Assembly: GCF_030209175.1 (NCBI RefSeq)
Contig: NZ_JARVSM010000001.1
Span: 2,418,001 to 2,482,000 of the forward strand
Source of the DNA: Pseudomonas sp. efr-133-TYG-5
GTDB lineage: Bacteria > Pseudomonadota > Gammaproteobacteria > Pseudomonadales > Pseudomonadaceae
Direction: 5' to 3'
Length of the DNA stretch: 64,000 bases
The translations under genes and the position numbers were made by a program. Positions 35,440-43,783 of this stretch are shown in pieces (positions within the stretch are counted from its first letter, which is position 1; every line of letters begins with the position of its first letter). Under the pieces are notes generated by a model. It saw only the letters and a program-made list of their open reading frames with translations, had not been told where the DNA came from and ran no database searches.

Positions 35440-36615
35440 ATGACGACAGCTCTGCATATCACTCTGATCAGCGAAACCTTCCCACCGGAAATCAACGGGG
35501 TGGCCAATACCCTCGGCCGCTTGTGCGACGGCTTGCGCGCGCGCGGCCATCAGGTGGAACTGGTGCGGCCGCGCCAGGGTGACGATCCGCAGCGCTGCGA
35601 CGATGCCGGCCTGCTGCTCTGCCGCGGCTGGCCGCTGCCGGGGTATCCCGGGCTGCAATGGGGCCAATCGTCGATGCACAAGCTGCTGCGGCGCTGGAAA
35701 CGCCAGCGCCCGGATGTGCTGTACATCGCCACCGAAGGCCCGCTCGGGCTGTCGGCCCTGCGGGCGGCGCGACGCCTGGGCATTGCCGTGGTCAGCGGGT
35801 TTCACACCAATTTCCAGCAATACACCAACCAGTACGGCCTCGGTTTTGTCACGCGCCTGCTCACGCATTACCTGCGCTGGTTTCACAATCGCTCGGCGCT
35901 GACCCTGGTGCCCAGCGTGAGCCAGCGCCTGGAACTGGAGCGCCGGCATTTCGAGCGCCTGGCGCTGCTGTCGCGAGGTGTCGACAGTCAGCTATTCAAT
36001 CCGGCCAAACGTTTAAACGCCTTGCGTGAGCAATGGGAGCTGGGCGAGCAGGACATTGCGGTGATTCATGTAGGACGGCTGGCCCCGGAGAAAAACCTCG
36101 GCCTGCTCAAGCGCACCTTCGAGAAACTGCGCGACACCTATCCGCAACGCCATCTGAAACTGATCGTGGTCGGCGACGGGCCGCAACGGGTGCTCCTGGA
36201 AAAGGAGCTGCCCGAGGCGATTTTCTGCGGTTCGCAGCGAGGTGAAGCGCTGGCGGCGCACTATGCGTCGGGGGATATTTTCCTCTTTCCAAGCCTTACC
36301 GAGACCTTTGGCAACGTGGTGCTGGAAGCACTGGCCTCGGGCCTTGGCGTGGTCGCCTACGATCAGGCGGCTGCGGCGCAGCATATCCGCCACGGCTACA
36401 ACGGCGTGCTGGCGATGCCCGGCGATGAACAGGCATTTTGCGATGCCGCGGCGTGGTTGCTGGAGGAGCAGGAAACCCTGCGCTGCGTGCGCCTCAACGC
36501 CCGCCAGCATGCCAGTCGCCAAGGCTGGGCGACGATCATCGAGCAGTTTGAAAGTCACTTGCGGGGCGCGTGCGTCGGGGAGCAAGTCGTGCCGAATGCG
36601 CAGACATTGCCTTAG
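35440..36615 (+). CDS. Family 4 glycosyltransferase (mannosyltransferase-like)
   Basis: GT-B fold glycosyltransferase of about 391 residues. It begins HITLISETFPPEINGVANTL, typical of GT4 enzymes related to phosphatidylinositol mannosyltransferase. The donor-binding half has IHVGRLAPEKNLGLLKRTF and the E-x7-E motif in FPSLTETFGNVVLEALASGL. ATG 35440 fits the conserved start; ATG 35416 would add eight residues. The acceptor is unknown; a glycolipid or osmolyte is possible. The last 68 bases of the gene are repeated just downstream as part of a tandem duplication. Confidence 0.85.
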   Translation: MTTALHITLISETFPPEINGVANTLGRLCDGLRARGHQVELVRPRQGDDPQRCDDAGLLLCRGWPLPGYPGLQWGQSSMHKLLRRWKRQRPDVLYIATEGPLGLSALRAARRLGIAVVSGFHTNFQQYTNQYGLGFVTRLLTHYLRWFHNRSALTLVPSVSQRLELERRHFERLALLSRGVDSQLFNPAKRLNALREQWELGEQDIAVIHVGRLAPEKNLGLLKRTFEKLRDTYPQRHLKLIVVGDGPQRVLLEKELPEAIFCGSQRGEALAAHYASGDIFLFPSLTETFGNVVLEALASGLGVVAYDQAAAAQHIRHGYNGVLAMPGDEQAFCDAAAWLLEEQETLRCVRLNARQHASRQGWATIIEQFESHLRGACVGEQVVPNAQTLP

Positions 36616-36923
36616 ATGTTTGCGGGTTCTGAAGCCGCCTTCGAGCAAGCTCGCTCCCACAAGGGCTCTGCGGTGATCACAGATTGAGTGAGCACCCGAG
36701 AACTGTGGGAGCGAGCCTGCTCGCGAAGGGGTGAACTTGAAGGTCACTTGCGGGGCGCGTGCGTCGGGGAGCAGGTCGTGCCGAATGCGCAGACCTTGCC
36801 TTAGATGTTTGCTGGTTTTGAAGCCGCCTTCGCGAGCAGGCTCGCTCCCACAAGGGTTCCGCGGTGATCACAGATTGCGTGAACACCCGAGAACCTGTGG
36901 GAGCGAGCCTGCTCGCGAAGGGG
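36548..36923. repeat. Tandem duplication of a gene end plus REPIN
   Basis: Unit 1 (36548-36731) covers the last codons of the glycosyltransferase and the REPIN after it. Unit 2 (36737-36923) repeats it with few substitutions and three single-base gaps; the offset grows from 189 to 192. Each unit holds a REP pair. The gap 36616-36939 contains only this. Confidence 0.9.
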
Positions 36924-36939
36924 TCAACAAGGACGCCGC

Positions 36940-38043
36940 TTAAACCAGCGTCATCAACGCCTCGCGGCTGAACGGCAGGATGTCCTGCTCGCGGCCTTCA
37001 CGAACCTTCTGCGCCCAGTCCGGATCCACCAGCAGCGCACGGCCCACCGCCACCAGGTCGAACTCGTCGTTGTTCAGGCGCTCCAGCAGTTTCTCCAGGC
37101 TGGCCGGTTGCGCGACCTTGTCGGTGTTGACCATGAATTGCAGGAACTCGCCATCCAGGCCGACGCTGCCGACGGTGATGGTCGGCTTGCCGGTCAGCTT
37201 GCGCGTCCAGCCGGCCAGGTTCAGCTCGGAACCGTCGAACTCCGGCTCCCAGAAACGGCGCGTCGAGCAGTGGAAAATGTCCACGCCGGCGTCGGACAGC
37301 GGCTTGAGGAATTCACCCAGGGCCTGCGGGCTCTGCACCAGGCGCGCGGTGTAGTCCTGCTGCTTCCATTGCGAGAAGCGGAAAATGATCGGGAAGCCTT
37401 CGCCGACCGCCGCACGCACGGCCTGGATCAGCTCGATGGCGAAACGCGAACGGTTGGCCAGGCTGCCACCGTACTCGTCGGTGCGCTGGTTGCTGCCTTC
37501 CCAGAAGAACTGATCGATCAGATAGCCGTGGGCGCCGTGGATTTCCACGCCATCCATGCCGATGCTCTGGGCATCTTTCGCCGCCTGGGCGAACGCGGCG
37601 ATCACGTCCTGAATGTCCTGTTTGCTCATGCCGTGAACCACGACCTGACCATCCTTGAGTTTTTCCGACGGACCGTAACCCGGCACGCTGGCGTCCGGCT
37701 CGGTGCCAATGCGGCGCACGCTGCCGACGTGCCAGAGTTGCGGAACGATCTTGCCGCCTTCGGCATGCACCGCATCGACCACTTTCTTCCACCCGGCCAG
37801 TGCCGCTTCACCGTAGAAATGCGGCACGTTGGGATAGCCGTTGGACGCCTTGTGGCCGACCGTGGTGCCCTCGGTGATGATCAGGCCGACACCGGCTGCC
37901 GCGCGCCGGCGGTAGTACTCGATGACTTTCGAATTGGGCACGCCACCCGGCGAGAACGAGCGGGTCATCGGCGCCATGACCACCCGGGTCGGCAGTTCGA
38001 GGGCACCGAGGCGGAACGGTTTGAACAAGGCTTGGACCGGCAT
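36940..38043 (-). CDS. Old Yellow Enzyme family NADH:flavin oxidoreductase (alkene reductase)
   Basis: FMN-dependent ene-reductase of 367 residues, an alpha/beta barrel. Landmarks are LPTRVVMAPMTRSFSPGGVP, GLIITEGTTVG, the substrate-anion pair in VEIHGAHGYLIDQFFWEGSN (two histidines), and GSLANRSRFA. RALLVDPDW near the C-terminus binds the FMN phosphate. Such enzymes reduce activated C=C bonds of enones, maleimides and nitro compounds. It stands alone between two repeats. It resembles XenA/XenB/NemA, but the subtype cannot be fixed. Confidence 0.9.
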   Translation of the reverse strand: MPVQALFKPFRLGALELPTRVVMAPMTRSFSPGGVPNSKVIEYYRRRAAAGVGLIITEGTTVGHKASNGYPNVPHFYGEAALAGWKKVVDAVHAEGGKIVPQLWHVGSVRRIGTEPDASVPGYGPSEKLKDGQVVVHGMSKQDIQDVIAAFAQAAKDAQSIGMDGVEIHGAHGYLIDQFFWEGSNQRTDEYGGSLANRSRFAIELIQAVRAAVGEGFPIIFRFSQWKQQDYTARLVQSPQALGEFLKPLSDAGVDIFHCSTRRFWEPEFDGSELNLAGWTRKLTGKPTITVGSVGLDGEFLQFMVNTDKVAQPASLEKLLERLNNDEFDLVAVGRALLVDPDWAQKVREGREQDILPFSREALMTLV

Positions 38044-38151
38044 TGAGGGGCTCCACAGGAAATGACTTTATGACGGCGATAATATGAAGGATCGCGAGCC
38101 CTGAACAGCACTATTGATTTGAGTGATCAAGGATCAGAAGAGCAGAAGCAA

Positions 38152-38219
38152 AAAAGATCGCAGCCTGCGCCAACGCCTACACATGATCGGGTAGGTGCTG
38201 GCGCAGGCTGCGATCTTTT
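38152..38219. repeat. Inverted repeat with perfect 21-bp arms (dispersed family, copy 2)
   Basis: AAAAGATCGCAGCCTGCGCC at 38152-38171 (arm to 38172) is mirrored exactly at 38199-38219. The arms are the same as in copy 1 at 3397-3472, but the loop differs. It lies 12 bases after the glutathione peroxidase stop and probably serves as its terminator. Confidence 0.85.
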
Positions 38220-38230
38220 GCTGTGGCTGT

Positions 38231-38713
38231 TCAGCCCAGCGCTTTTTCGATCGCGGCAATCACGGTCGGATCGTCCGGCGCGGTGCGCGGCGAGAATCTG
38301 GCCAGGACCCGGCCGTCCTTGCCGAGGAGGAATTTCTCGAAGTTCCAGGTGATGTCACCGGGGAATTCCGCGCCCTCGCCCGCCAGCAGCCGATAGAGCT
38401 GATGGCGCTCATGGCCGTTGACTTCGAGCTTGCTCGACAACGGGAAACTCACCCCGTAGTTCAGGCTGCAGAATTCCTGGATTTCCTGCTCGGAACCCGG
38501 TTCCTGCCCGGCAAACTGGTTGCACGGCAGGCCCAGCACGCTGAAGCCTTTGCCTTTGTACTGCTGATAGAGGTTTTCCAGCGCCGCGTACTGTGGGGTC
38601 AAGCCGCATTTGGAGGCGACGTTGACCACCAGCACGACTTGGCCCTTGAAGGGTGCCAGCGGTAGCTCCTGACCATCCAGGGCTGTCAACTTAAGGTCGT
38701 GAAAAGCACTCAT
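38231..38713 (-). CDS. Glutathione peroxidase (BtuE/GPX family)
   Basis: Thioredoxin-fold peroxidase of 160 residues that reduces hydroperoxides with glutathione or thioredoxin. The catalytic cysteine 36 lies in VNVASKCGLTPQY, the partner glutamine in LPCNQFAGQEPGS, and the tryptophan/asparagine pair in TWNFEKFLLG. The bacterial form uses cysteine, not selenocysteine. It follows slyD on the same strand, but an intrinsic terminator separates them. No signal peptide, so it is cytoplasmic. Confidence 0.92.
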   Translation of the reverse strand: MSAFHDLKLTALDGQELPLAPFKGQVVLVVNVASKCGLTPQYAALENLYQQYKGKGFSVLGLPCNQFAGQEPGSEQEIQEFCSLNYGVSFPLSSKLEVNGHERHQLYRLLAGEGAEFPGDITWNFEKFLLGKDGRVLARFSPRTAPDDPTVIAAIEKALG

Positions 38714-38784
38714 GACGAACTCCAGATTCCCGTGTTCTACTCGAAACAGCCACTTGGCGAGACTACCAAGGACAGCCGCGGACT

Positions 38785-38805
38785 AAAAAGGCGCCCTCGG
38801 GCGCC
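38785..38805 (-). terminator. Intrinsic terminator after slyD
   Basis: GGCGCCC and GGGCGCC pair with a two-base loop; read on the minus strand they are followed by five U. It lies 30 bases after the slyD stop. Confidence 0.85.
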
Positions 38806-38834
38806 TCTCCAGTTCTCTGAGCTTAGCGCAGAAA

Positions 38835-39320
38835 TCAGTGGTGATGGCCACCTTCGCCATGGACGTGGCCATGAGCGATTTCTTCCTGGCTGGCGTCACG
38901 AATGGCAACGACCTTGACCTGGAAGTTCAGGCGCTGGCCGGCCAGCGGGTGGTTGCCGTCGACGGTCACGTCGTCGCCGTCGAGGTCACGGATGGTGACG
39001 ATCTGCATCTGGCCGTCCGGCGCCGAAGCGTGGAACTGCATGCCGACTTCCAGCTCGTCGACACCTTCGAACATGCTGCGGCTCAGGGTGCTGACCAGTT
39101 CGGCCGAGTACTCGCCGTAGGCGTCTTCCGGTTCAACGGCAACGGTCAGTTCGTCACCGGAGGTTTTACCTTCCAGGGCTTTTTCCAGGCCCGGAATGAT
39201 GTTGCCTGCGCCATGCAGGTAGACCAGCGGAGCGCCGCCGGCGGAGCTGTCGATGACCTCACCAGCGTCGTTGGTCAGGGTATAGTCGATGGAGACAGCC
39301 TTATTGGCGGCGATCAGCAT
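38835..39320 (-). CDS. slyD: FKBP-type peptidyl-prolyl isomerase SlyD
   Basis: Protein of 161 residues. The FKBP domain (ANKAVSIDYTLTNDAGEVID, then LVYLHGAGNIIPGLEKALEG) is interrupted by the chaperone insert-in-flap domain (about 70-130), and the tail HGHVHGEGGHHH binds nickel or other divalent metals. SlyD is a folding helper and, in E. coli, a nickel donor for hydrogenase. The start at 39320 has AAGG upstream; the longer frame to 39425 is unsupported. Its start codon shares the four bases CATG with the proposed start of the divergent DUF3565 gene. Confidence 0.93.
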   Translation of the reverse strand: MLIAANKAVSIDYTLTNDAGEVIDSSAGGAPLVYLHGAGNIIPGLEKALEGKTSGDELTVAVEPEDAYGEYSAELVSTLSRSMFEGVDELEVGMQFHASAPDGQMQIVTIRDLDGDDVTVDGNHPLAGQRLNFQVKVVAIRDASQEEIAHGHVHGEGGHHH

Positions 39321-39627
39321 GGGGCGAGACCTTTTGCATAAGAATGAAGAACGGACAAGTCTAAACAAGGATTTGCCCGAAAGCGAACACAACCCGGACA
39401 GACGGGATCGATCCGAGCCGATCACGATCAGCGGTTTTCACCAGGACGAGGACGCGCACTGGGTCGCCGAGCTGTCCTGCGGGCACACCCAGCACCTGCG
39501 CCACCTGCCGCCCTGGCAGTCGCGGGCATGGGTCCTGGACCCGGCGCAACGTATTGAAAAAATAGGCCAACCCTTTGCCTGCGGTTGGTGCGCACAGGCC
39601 TCGGTTAGCGCTAACCTTGGCGACTGA
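39319..39627 (+). CDS. DUF3565 domain protein
   Basis: Small protein of up to 102 residues. The conserved core (ITISGFHQDEDAHWVAELSC, then GHTQHLRHLPPWQSRAWVLD and CGWCAQ) fits DUF3565, whose cysteine and histidine residues could bind zinc. ATG 39319 is the only ATG before the core, but it has no ribosome site and overlaps the slyD start on the other strand, so translation may begin later at a TTG (39334 or 39373). It occupies the place where P. aeruginosa has ackA, between slyD and pta. Function is unknown. Confidence 0.72.
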   Translation: MGRDLLHKNEERTSLNKDLPESEHNPDRRDRSEPITISGFHQDEDAHWVAELSCGHTQHLRHLPPWQSRAWVLDPAQRIEKIGQPFACGWCAQASVSANLGD

Positions 39628-39687
39628 ATTGCGGCAGATCGTCAGCGATAGACGATCGCCATTGCCATGCACCCTTAGAGAATCCGC

Positions 39688-41787
39688 ATGCAAACTTTTT
39701 TTATTGCCCCCACCGACTTTGGCGTGGGTCTGACCTCCATCAGCCTCGGGCTGGTGCGTACGCTGGAACGGGCCGGGCTGAAGGTCGGCTTCTTCAAGCC
39801 GATTGCCCAGCCGCACCCGGGCGACACCGGCCCTGAGCGCTCGACCGAACTGGTTGCCCGCACCCACGGCCTGAAACCGCCGCAGCCACTGGGCCTGGCG
39901 CATGTCGAGCGGATGCTCGGCGACGGCCAGCTCGACGAGCTGCTCGAAGAAATCATCACCCTTTACCAGCAGGCCGCCATCGGCAAGGACGTGCTGATCG
40001 TCGAAGGCATGGTGCCGACCCGCAGCGCCAGCTACGCCGCGCGGGTCAATCTGCACCTGGCGAAAAGCCTCGACGCCGAAGTGATTCTGGTCTCGGCGCC
40101 GGAAAACGAAGTGCTCACCGAACTGTCCGGTCGCGTCGAACTGCAGGCGCAATTGTTCGGTGGCCCGAAAGACCCGAAAGTGCTCGGCGTGATCCTCAAC
40201 AAGGTCAAGACCGATGAGAGCATGGACGCCTTCGCCACGCGTCTGAAGGAACATTCGCCGTTGCTGCGCAGCGGCGATTTCCGCCTGCTCGGCTGCATTC
40301 CGTTCCAGCCCGAACTCAACGCGCCGCGCACCCGCGACGTCGCCGACCTGATGGGCGCGCAGGTGCTCAATGCCGGCGACTACGAAACCCGGCGCATGAC
40401 CAAAATCATCATTTGCGCGCGCACCATGCGCAACACCGTCGAGCTGCTCAAGCCCGGCGTGCTGGTGGTGACCCCGGGCGATCGCGACGACATCATCCTC
40501 GCCGTCAGCCTCGCGGCGATGAACGGTGTACCGCTGGCCGGCCTGTTGCTGACCAGTGACACCCTGCCCGATCCGCGCATCATGGACCTCTGCCGGGGCG
40601 CGCTGCAGGCCGGCCTGCCGGTGCTGTCGGTGAGCACCGGCTCCTACGACACCGCCAACCAGCTCAATGGCCTGAACAAGGAAATCCCCATCGATGACCG
40701 CGAACGTGCGGAGATCATCACCGATTTCGTCGCCAGCCACCTCGACGCCAACTGGCTGCACCAGCGCTGCGGCACACCGCGGGAAATGCGCCTGTCGCCG
40801 GCCGTGTTCCGCTATCAATTGATCCAGCGCGCGCAAGCGGCGAACAAACGCATCGTCCTCCCCGAAGGCAGCGAGCCGTTCACCGTGCAAGCCGCGGCGA
40901 TCTGCCAGGAGCGTGGCATCGCCCGGTGCGTGCTGCTGGCGAAACCGGCGGACGTCGAAGCCGTGGCCCGCGCCCAGGGCATCGAGTTGCCGCCGGGGCT
41001 GGAAATCCTCGATCCGGACCTGATCCGCGAGCGCTACGTCGAGCCGATGGTGGCGCTGCGCAAGAGCAAGAGCCTCAACGCGCCGATGGCCGAGCAGCAA
41101 CTGGAAGACACCGTGGTGATCGGCACCATGATGCTGGCGCTGGATGAGGTCGACGGTCTGGTCTCCGGCGTGATCAACACCACCGCCAACACCATCCGCC
41201 CGGCCCTGCAACTGATCAAGACCGCACCGGGCTGCACGCTGGTGTCGTCGGTGTTCTTCATGCTCTTTCCCGAAGAAGTGCTGGTCTACGGCGACTGCGT
41301 GATGAACCCGCACCCGAGCGCCAGCGAGCTGGCCGAAATCGCCCTGCAGAGCGCTGACTCGGCGGCCGCGTTCGGCATCACCCCGCGGGTGGCGATGATC
41401 AGCTACTCCAGCGGCGAATCGGCCACCGGCGAGGAAGTCGAGAAAGTCCGCGAGGCGACCCTGCTCGCCCACGAACAACAGCACTCGCTGCTGATCGACG
41501 GGCCGTTGCAGTACGACGCCGCCGCCAACGAAACCGTGGCCCGGCAACTGGCGCCGAACAGCCCGGTGGCCGGTCGCGCCACGGTGTTCGTATTCCCCGA
41601 CCTGAACACCGGCAACACCACCCACAAAGCCGTGCAACGCAGTGCCGACTGCGTCAGCCTCGGGCCGATGCTGCAAGGCCTGCGCAAACCGGTGAACGAT
41701 TTGCCGCGCGGCGCGCAGGTCGATGACATCGTCTACACCATCGCCCTGACTGCGATTCAGGCCGCCAACCGACCTATGGATGTGTAA
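39688..41787 (+). CDS. pta: Phosphate acetyltransferase
   Basis: Long-form Pta of 699 residues interconverting acetyl-CoA and acetyl phosphate. An N-terminal P-loop-like BioD domain (about 1-190: QTFFIAPTDFGVGLTSISLG), a DRTGG regulatory domain (220-330) and the C-terminal catalytic domain (from about 380: RIVLPEGSEPFTVQAAAICQ, then VFFMLFPEEVLVYGDCVMNP and LIDGPLQYDAA) are all present. Acetate kinase, its usual partner, is not next to it. The acyltransferase gene begins at the base after its stop codon. Confidence 0.95.
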   Translation: MQTFFIAPTDFGVGLTSISLGLVRTLERAGLKVGFFKPIAQPHPGDTGPERSTELVARTHGLKPPQPLGLAHVERMLGDGQLDELLEEIITLYQQAAIGKDVLIVEGMVPTRSASYAARVNLHLAKSLDAEVILVSAPENEVLTELSGRVELQAQLFGGPKDPKVLGVILNKVKTDESMDAFATRLKEHSPLLRSGDFRLLGCIPFQPELNAPRTRDVADLMGAQVLNAGDYETRRMTKIIICARTMRNTVELLKPGVLVVTPGDRDDIILAVSLAAMNGVPLAGLLLTSDTLPDPRIMDLCRGALQAGLPVLSVSTGSYDTANQLNGLNKEIPIDDRERAEIITDFVASHLDANWLHQRCGTPREMRLSPAVFRYQLIQRAQAANKRIVLPEGSEPFTVQAAAICQERGIARCVLLAKPADVEAVARAQGIELPPGLEILDPDLIRERYVEPMVALRKSKSLNAPMAEQQLEDTVVIGTMMLALDEVDGLVSGVINTTANTIRPALQLIKTAPGCTLVSSVFFMLFPEEVLVYGDCVMNPHPSASELAEIALQSADSAAAFGITPRVAMISYSSGESATGEEVEKVREATLLAHEQQHSLLIDGPLQYDAAANETVARQLAPNSPVAGRATVFVFPDLNTGNTTHKAVQRSADCVSLGPMLQGLRKPVNDLPRGAQVDDIVYTIALTAIQAANRPMDV

Positions 41788-42693
41788 ATGCTGGACTTCC
41801 TCCCCGCCCCACTGCGCGGCGTGATCGCCGCGCTGCTGCTGGCACTCAACACGATTCTGCTGTGCTCGTTCCTGTTCTGCGTGGCGCTGATCAAGGTGCT
41901 GCCGTTCGACCTCGCCCGGCGTGCCTCACGCTGGCTGATGAGCCACACCCACGAAGCCTGGATCAGCAACAACAAGGGCTGGATGAACCTGGTGCGGCGC
42001 ACCCGCTGGCACATCAGCGGCCTGCAGGGCCTGGACTATCAGCACTCGTACCTGATCACCAGCAACCACCAGAGCTGGGTCGACATCCTGGTTCTGCAGT
42101 ACGTGCTCAACCGGCGCATCCAGCCGCTGAAATTCTTCCTCAAGCAGGAGCTGATCTGGGTCCCGGTGATTGGTCTGGCCTGGTGGGCGCTGGGCTTTCC
42201 GTTCATGAAGCGCTACTCCAAGGCCTACCTGGAAAAGCACCCGGAGAAGAAAGGCAAAGACCTCGAAACCACGCGCAAAACCTGCGCGAAATTTCGCGAC
42301 AACCCGGTGGGGATTTTCAACTTCGTCGAAGGCACGCGCTTCACCGAAGGCAAACATGCGCAGCAGCAATCGCCGTTCAAATACCTGCTCAAGCCCAAGG
42401 CGGGTGGCATTGCCTTTGTGCTGGACGCGATGGGTGAGCAACTGGAGTCGATCGTCAACGTGACCATCCACTATCCCGGCGGGCGTCCGGGTTTCTGGGA
42501 TCTGCTGTGCGGCAACGTGCGCGACGTGGTGGTGCACTTTGAAGAGCTGCAGATTCCTCCGTCATTCATCGGCAAGAACTACGACCAGGACGGCGAATAT
42601 CGCCTGCAATTCCAGGGCTGGATCAACCAGCTGTGGCAGGACAAGGACGCACTGCTGGAACAGATGCACCGCGAATATCCAGAGCGCCGCTGA
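41788..42693 (+). CDS. PlsC-like lysophospholipid acyltransferase (YihG family)
   Basis: Membrane-associated acyltransferase of 301 residues. Hydrophobic segments near the N-terminus (GVIAALLLALNTILLCSFLF) precede the catalytic H-x4-D box in TSNHQSWVDILVL, and the acceptor motif FVEGTRFT follows. KAGGIAFVLDAMGE is also typical of the family. It resembles YihG/LCLAT-type 1-acyl-glycerol-3-phosphate acyltransferases that adjust phospholipid acyl chains. It follows pta with no gap, so it is co-transcribed; acetyl-CoA supply and lipid synthesis may be linked, which is inference. Confidence 0.88.
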   Translation: MLDFLPAPLRGVIAALLLALNTILLCSFLFCVALIKVLPFDLARRASRWLMSHTHEAWISNNKGWMNLVRRTRWHISGLQGLDYQHSYLITSNHQSWVDILVLQYVLNRRIQPLKFFLKQELIWVPVIGLAWWALGFPFMKRYSKAYLEKHPEKKGKDLETTRKTCAKFRDNPVGIFNFVEGTRFTEGKHAQQQSPFKYLLKPKAGGIAFVLDAMGEQLESIVNVTIHYPGGRPGFWDLLCGNVRDVVVHFEELQIPPSFIGKNYDQDGEYRLQFQGWINQLWQDKDALLEQMHREYPERR

Positions 42694-42698
42694 CCTCC

Positions 42699-43287
42699 TG
42701 CAGAAGCGCGCCTGCTCGCGAAAGCGGTTGATCAGCCAAATCGTTGGTGAATGACATTCCGCCTTCGCGAGCAAGCCCGTTCCCACAGTTTGAACCCGGT
42801 GTATTCAGCTGGAGATTGATCGGCTGTCAGGCCGCCTTCGCGGGCAAGCCCGCTCCCACAGTTTGCACACGGTGAATTCAGCTAGAGATTGGTCGGCTGT
42901 CAGGTCGCCTTCGCGAGCAGGCTCGCTCCCACAGGTTGCACACGGTGTATTCAGCTGGAGGTTGGTCGGCTGTCAGGCCGCCTTCGCGGGCGAGCCCGCT
43001 CCCACAGTTTGAACACGGTGTATTCAGCTGGAGGTTGGTCGGCTGTCAGGTCGCCTTCGCGGGCAAGCCCGCTCCCACAGTTTGAACCCGGTGTATTCAG
43101 CTGGAGATTGGTCGGCTGTCAGGTCGTCTTCGCGAGCAGGCTCGCTCCCACAGTTTGAACCCGGTGTATTCAGCTGGAGATTGATCGGCTGTCAGGCCGC
43201 CTTCGCGAGCAGGCTCGCTCCCACAGGTTGCACACGGTGTATTCAGCTAGAGGTTGGTCGGCTGTCAGGCCGCCATCGCGAGCAAGT
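42699..43287. repeat. REPIN followed by a 73-bp tandem array of REP units
   Basis: A REPIN at 42699-42792 leads into about seven tandem units with an exact 73-bp period: the landmark TTCAGCT ends at 42810, 42883, 42956, 43029, 43102, 43175 and 43248. Each unit holds one REP palindrome, alternating between GCGAGCAGGCTCGC and GCGGGCAAGCCCGC forms, then CCCACAGTTTGAACCCGGTG, GTATTCAGCT and TCGGCTGTCAGG. Because 73 is not a multiple of three, the open frames running through it are chance readings. It follows the acyltransferase gene. Confidence 0.92.
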
Positions 43288-43289
43288 CG

Positions 43290-43729
43290 AATCGTCGCAC
43301 CGCAGCGCCCACAGAAGAGCAAAAGCGGAGCACATCCGCTTCCCACCACTCAACAGGATGAGCGCAAGCTCGGCTGCGGCTCTTGATCTTGATCCACAGG
43401 CCCCGTCGGCAGGCTGAGTGGAGGGGGTTATCCGGGGGTGGGAGCGCAGCGACCGTTCGACGCAGTCGAACACATCGAGAGGAGGTGCAGCGAAGCAAAC
43501 CGGAGGCGATGCGCCCGGATGAGCCCCGCAGCGAAGGAACCCGAGCCACGGCGAGGGCCGTACGTTGGGGCAAGCCTTTTCGGTTACCTTTTCGGCGTTT
43601 GGAAAAGGTGACTCGCCGTAAGGGCGAAACCCTAAGTCGCCGTTACCGCAGCAACGGATATACACCCAAAACCCCAAGAGCATGGTCGGCCCAAAAGCCG
43701 CCATCGCCGAAAACCAAATTACCCACAAT
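43290..43729. repeat. Dispersed fluorescent-Pseudomonas intergenic element
   Basis: About 440 bases that I recognise as a highly repeated non-coding element in P. fluorescens-group genomes. Its minus-strand reading gives PPVCFAAPPLDVFDCVERSL, a phrase that recurs in many short spurious hypothetical proteins; the plus strand gives KVTRRKGETLSRRYRSNGYT. Both readings are conserved in the repeat, so neither is convincing as a gene. It fills the space between the REP array and the cysNC terminator. Recognition is from memory; a genome-wide copy count would settle it. Confidence 0.65.
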
Positions 43730-43767
43730 AAAAAAGCCCGCCGATGATCACTCATCCGCGGGCCTTT
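43730..43767 (-). terminator. Intrinsic terminator after cysNC
   Basis: GCCCGC (43736-43741) and GCGGGC (43758-43763) pair around a 16-base loop. Read on the minus strand the stem is followed by six U. It lies just after the cysNC stop. Confidence 0.85.
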
Positions 43768-43783
43768 CATTTCCAGCTAACGC

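Noticed and set aside
39361..41676. Minus-strand open frame (771 codons) opposite pta
   Set aside because: Shadow of a clear enzyme gene; no recognisable domain and rich in Arg, Gln and His.
42759..43287. 73-bp array considered as a CRISPR
   Set aside because: There are no unique spacers: the whole 73-bp unit repeats, with REP palindromes inside, and no cas gene is near.
42889..43417. Open frames through the REP array (89 and 111 codons)
   Set aside because: They translate repeats whose 73-bp period is not a multiple of three, so reading frame changes from unit to unit.
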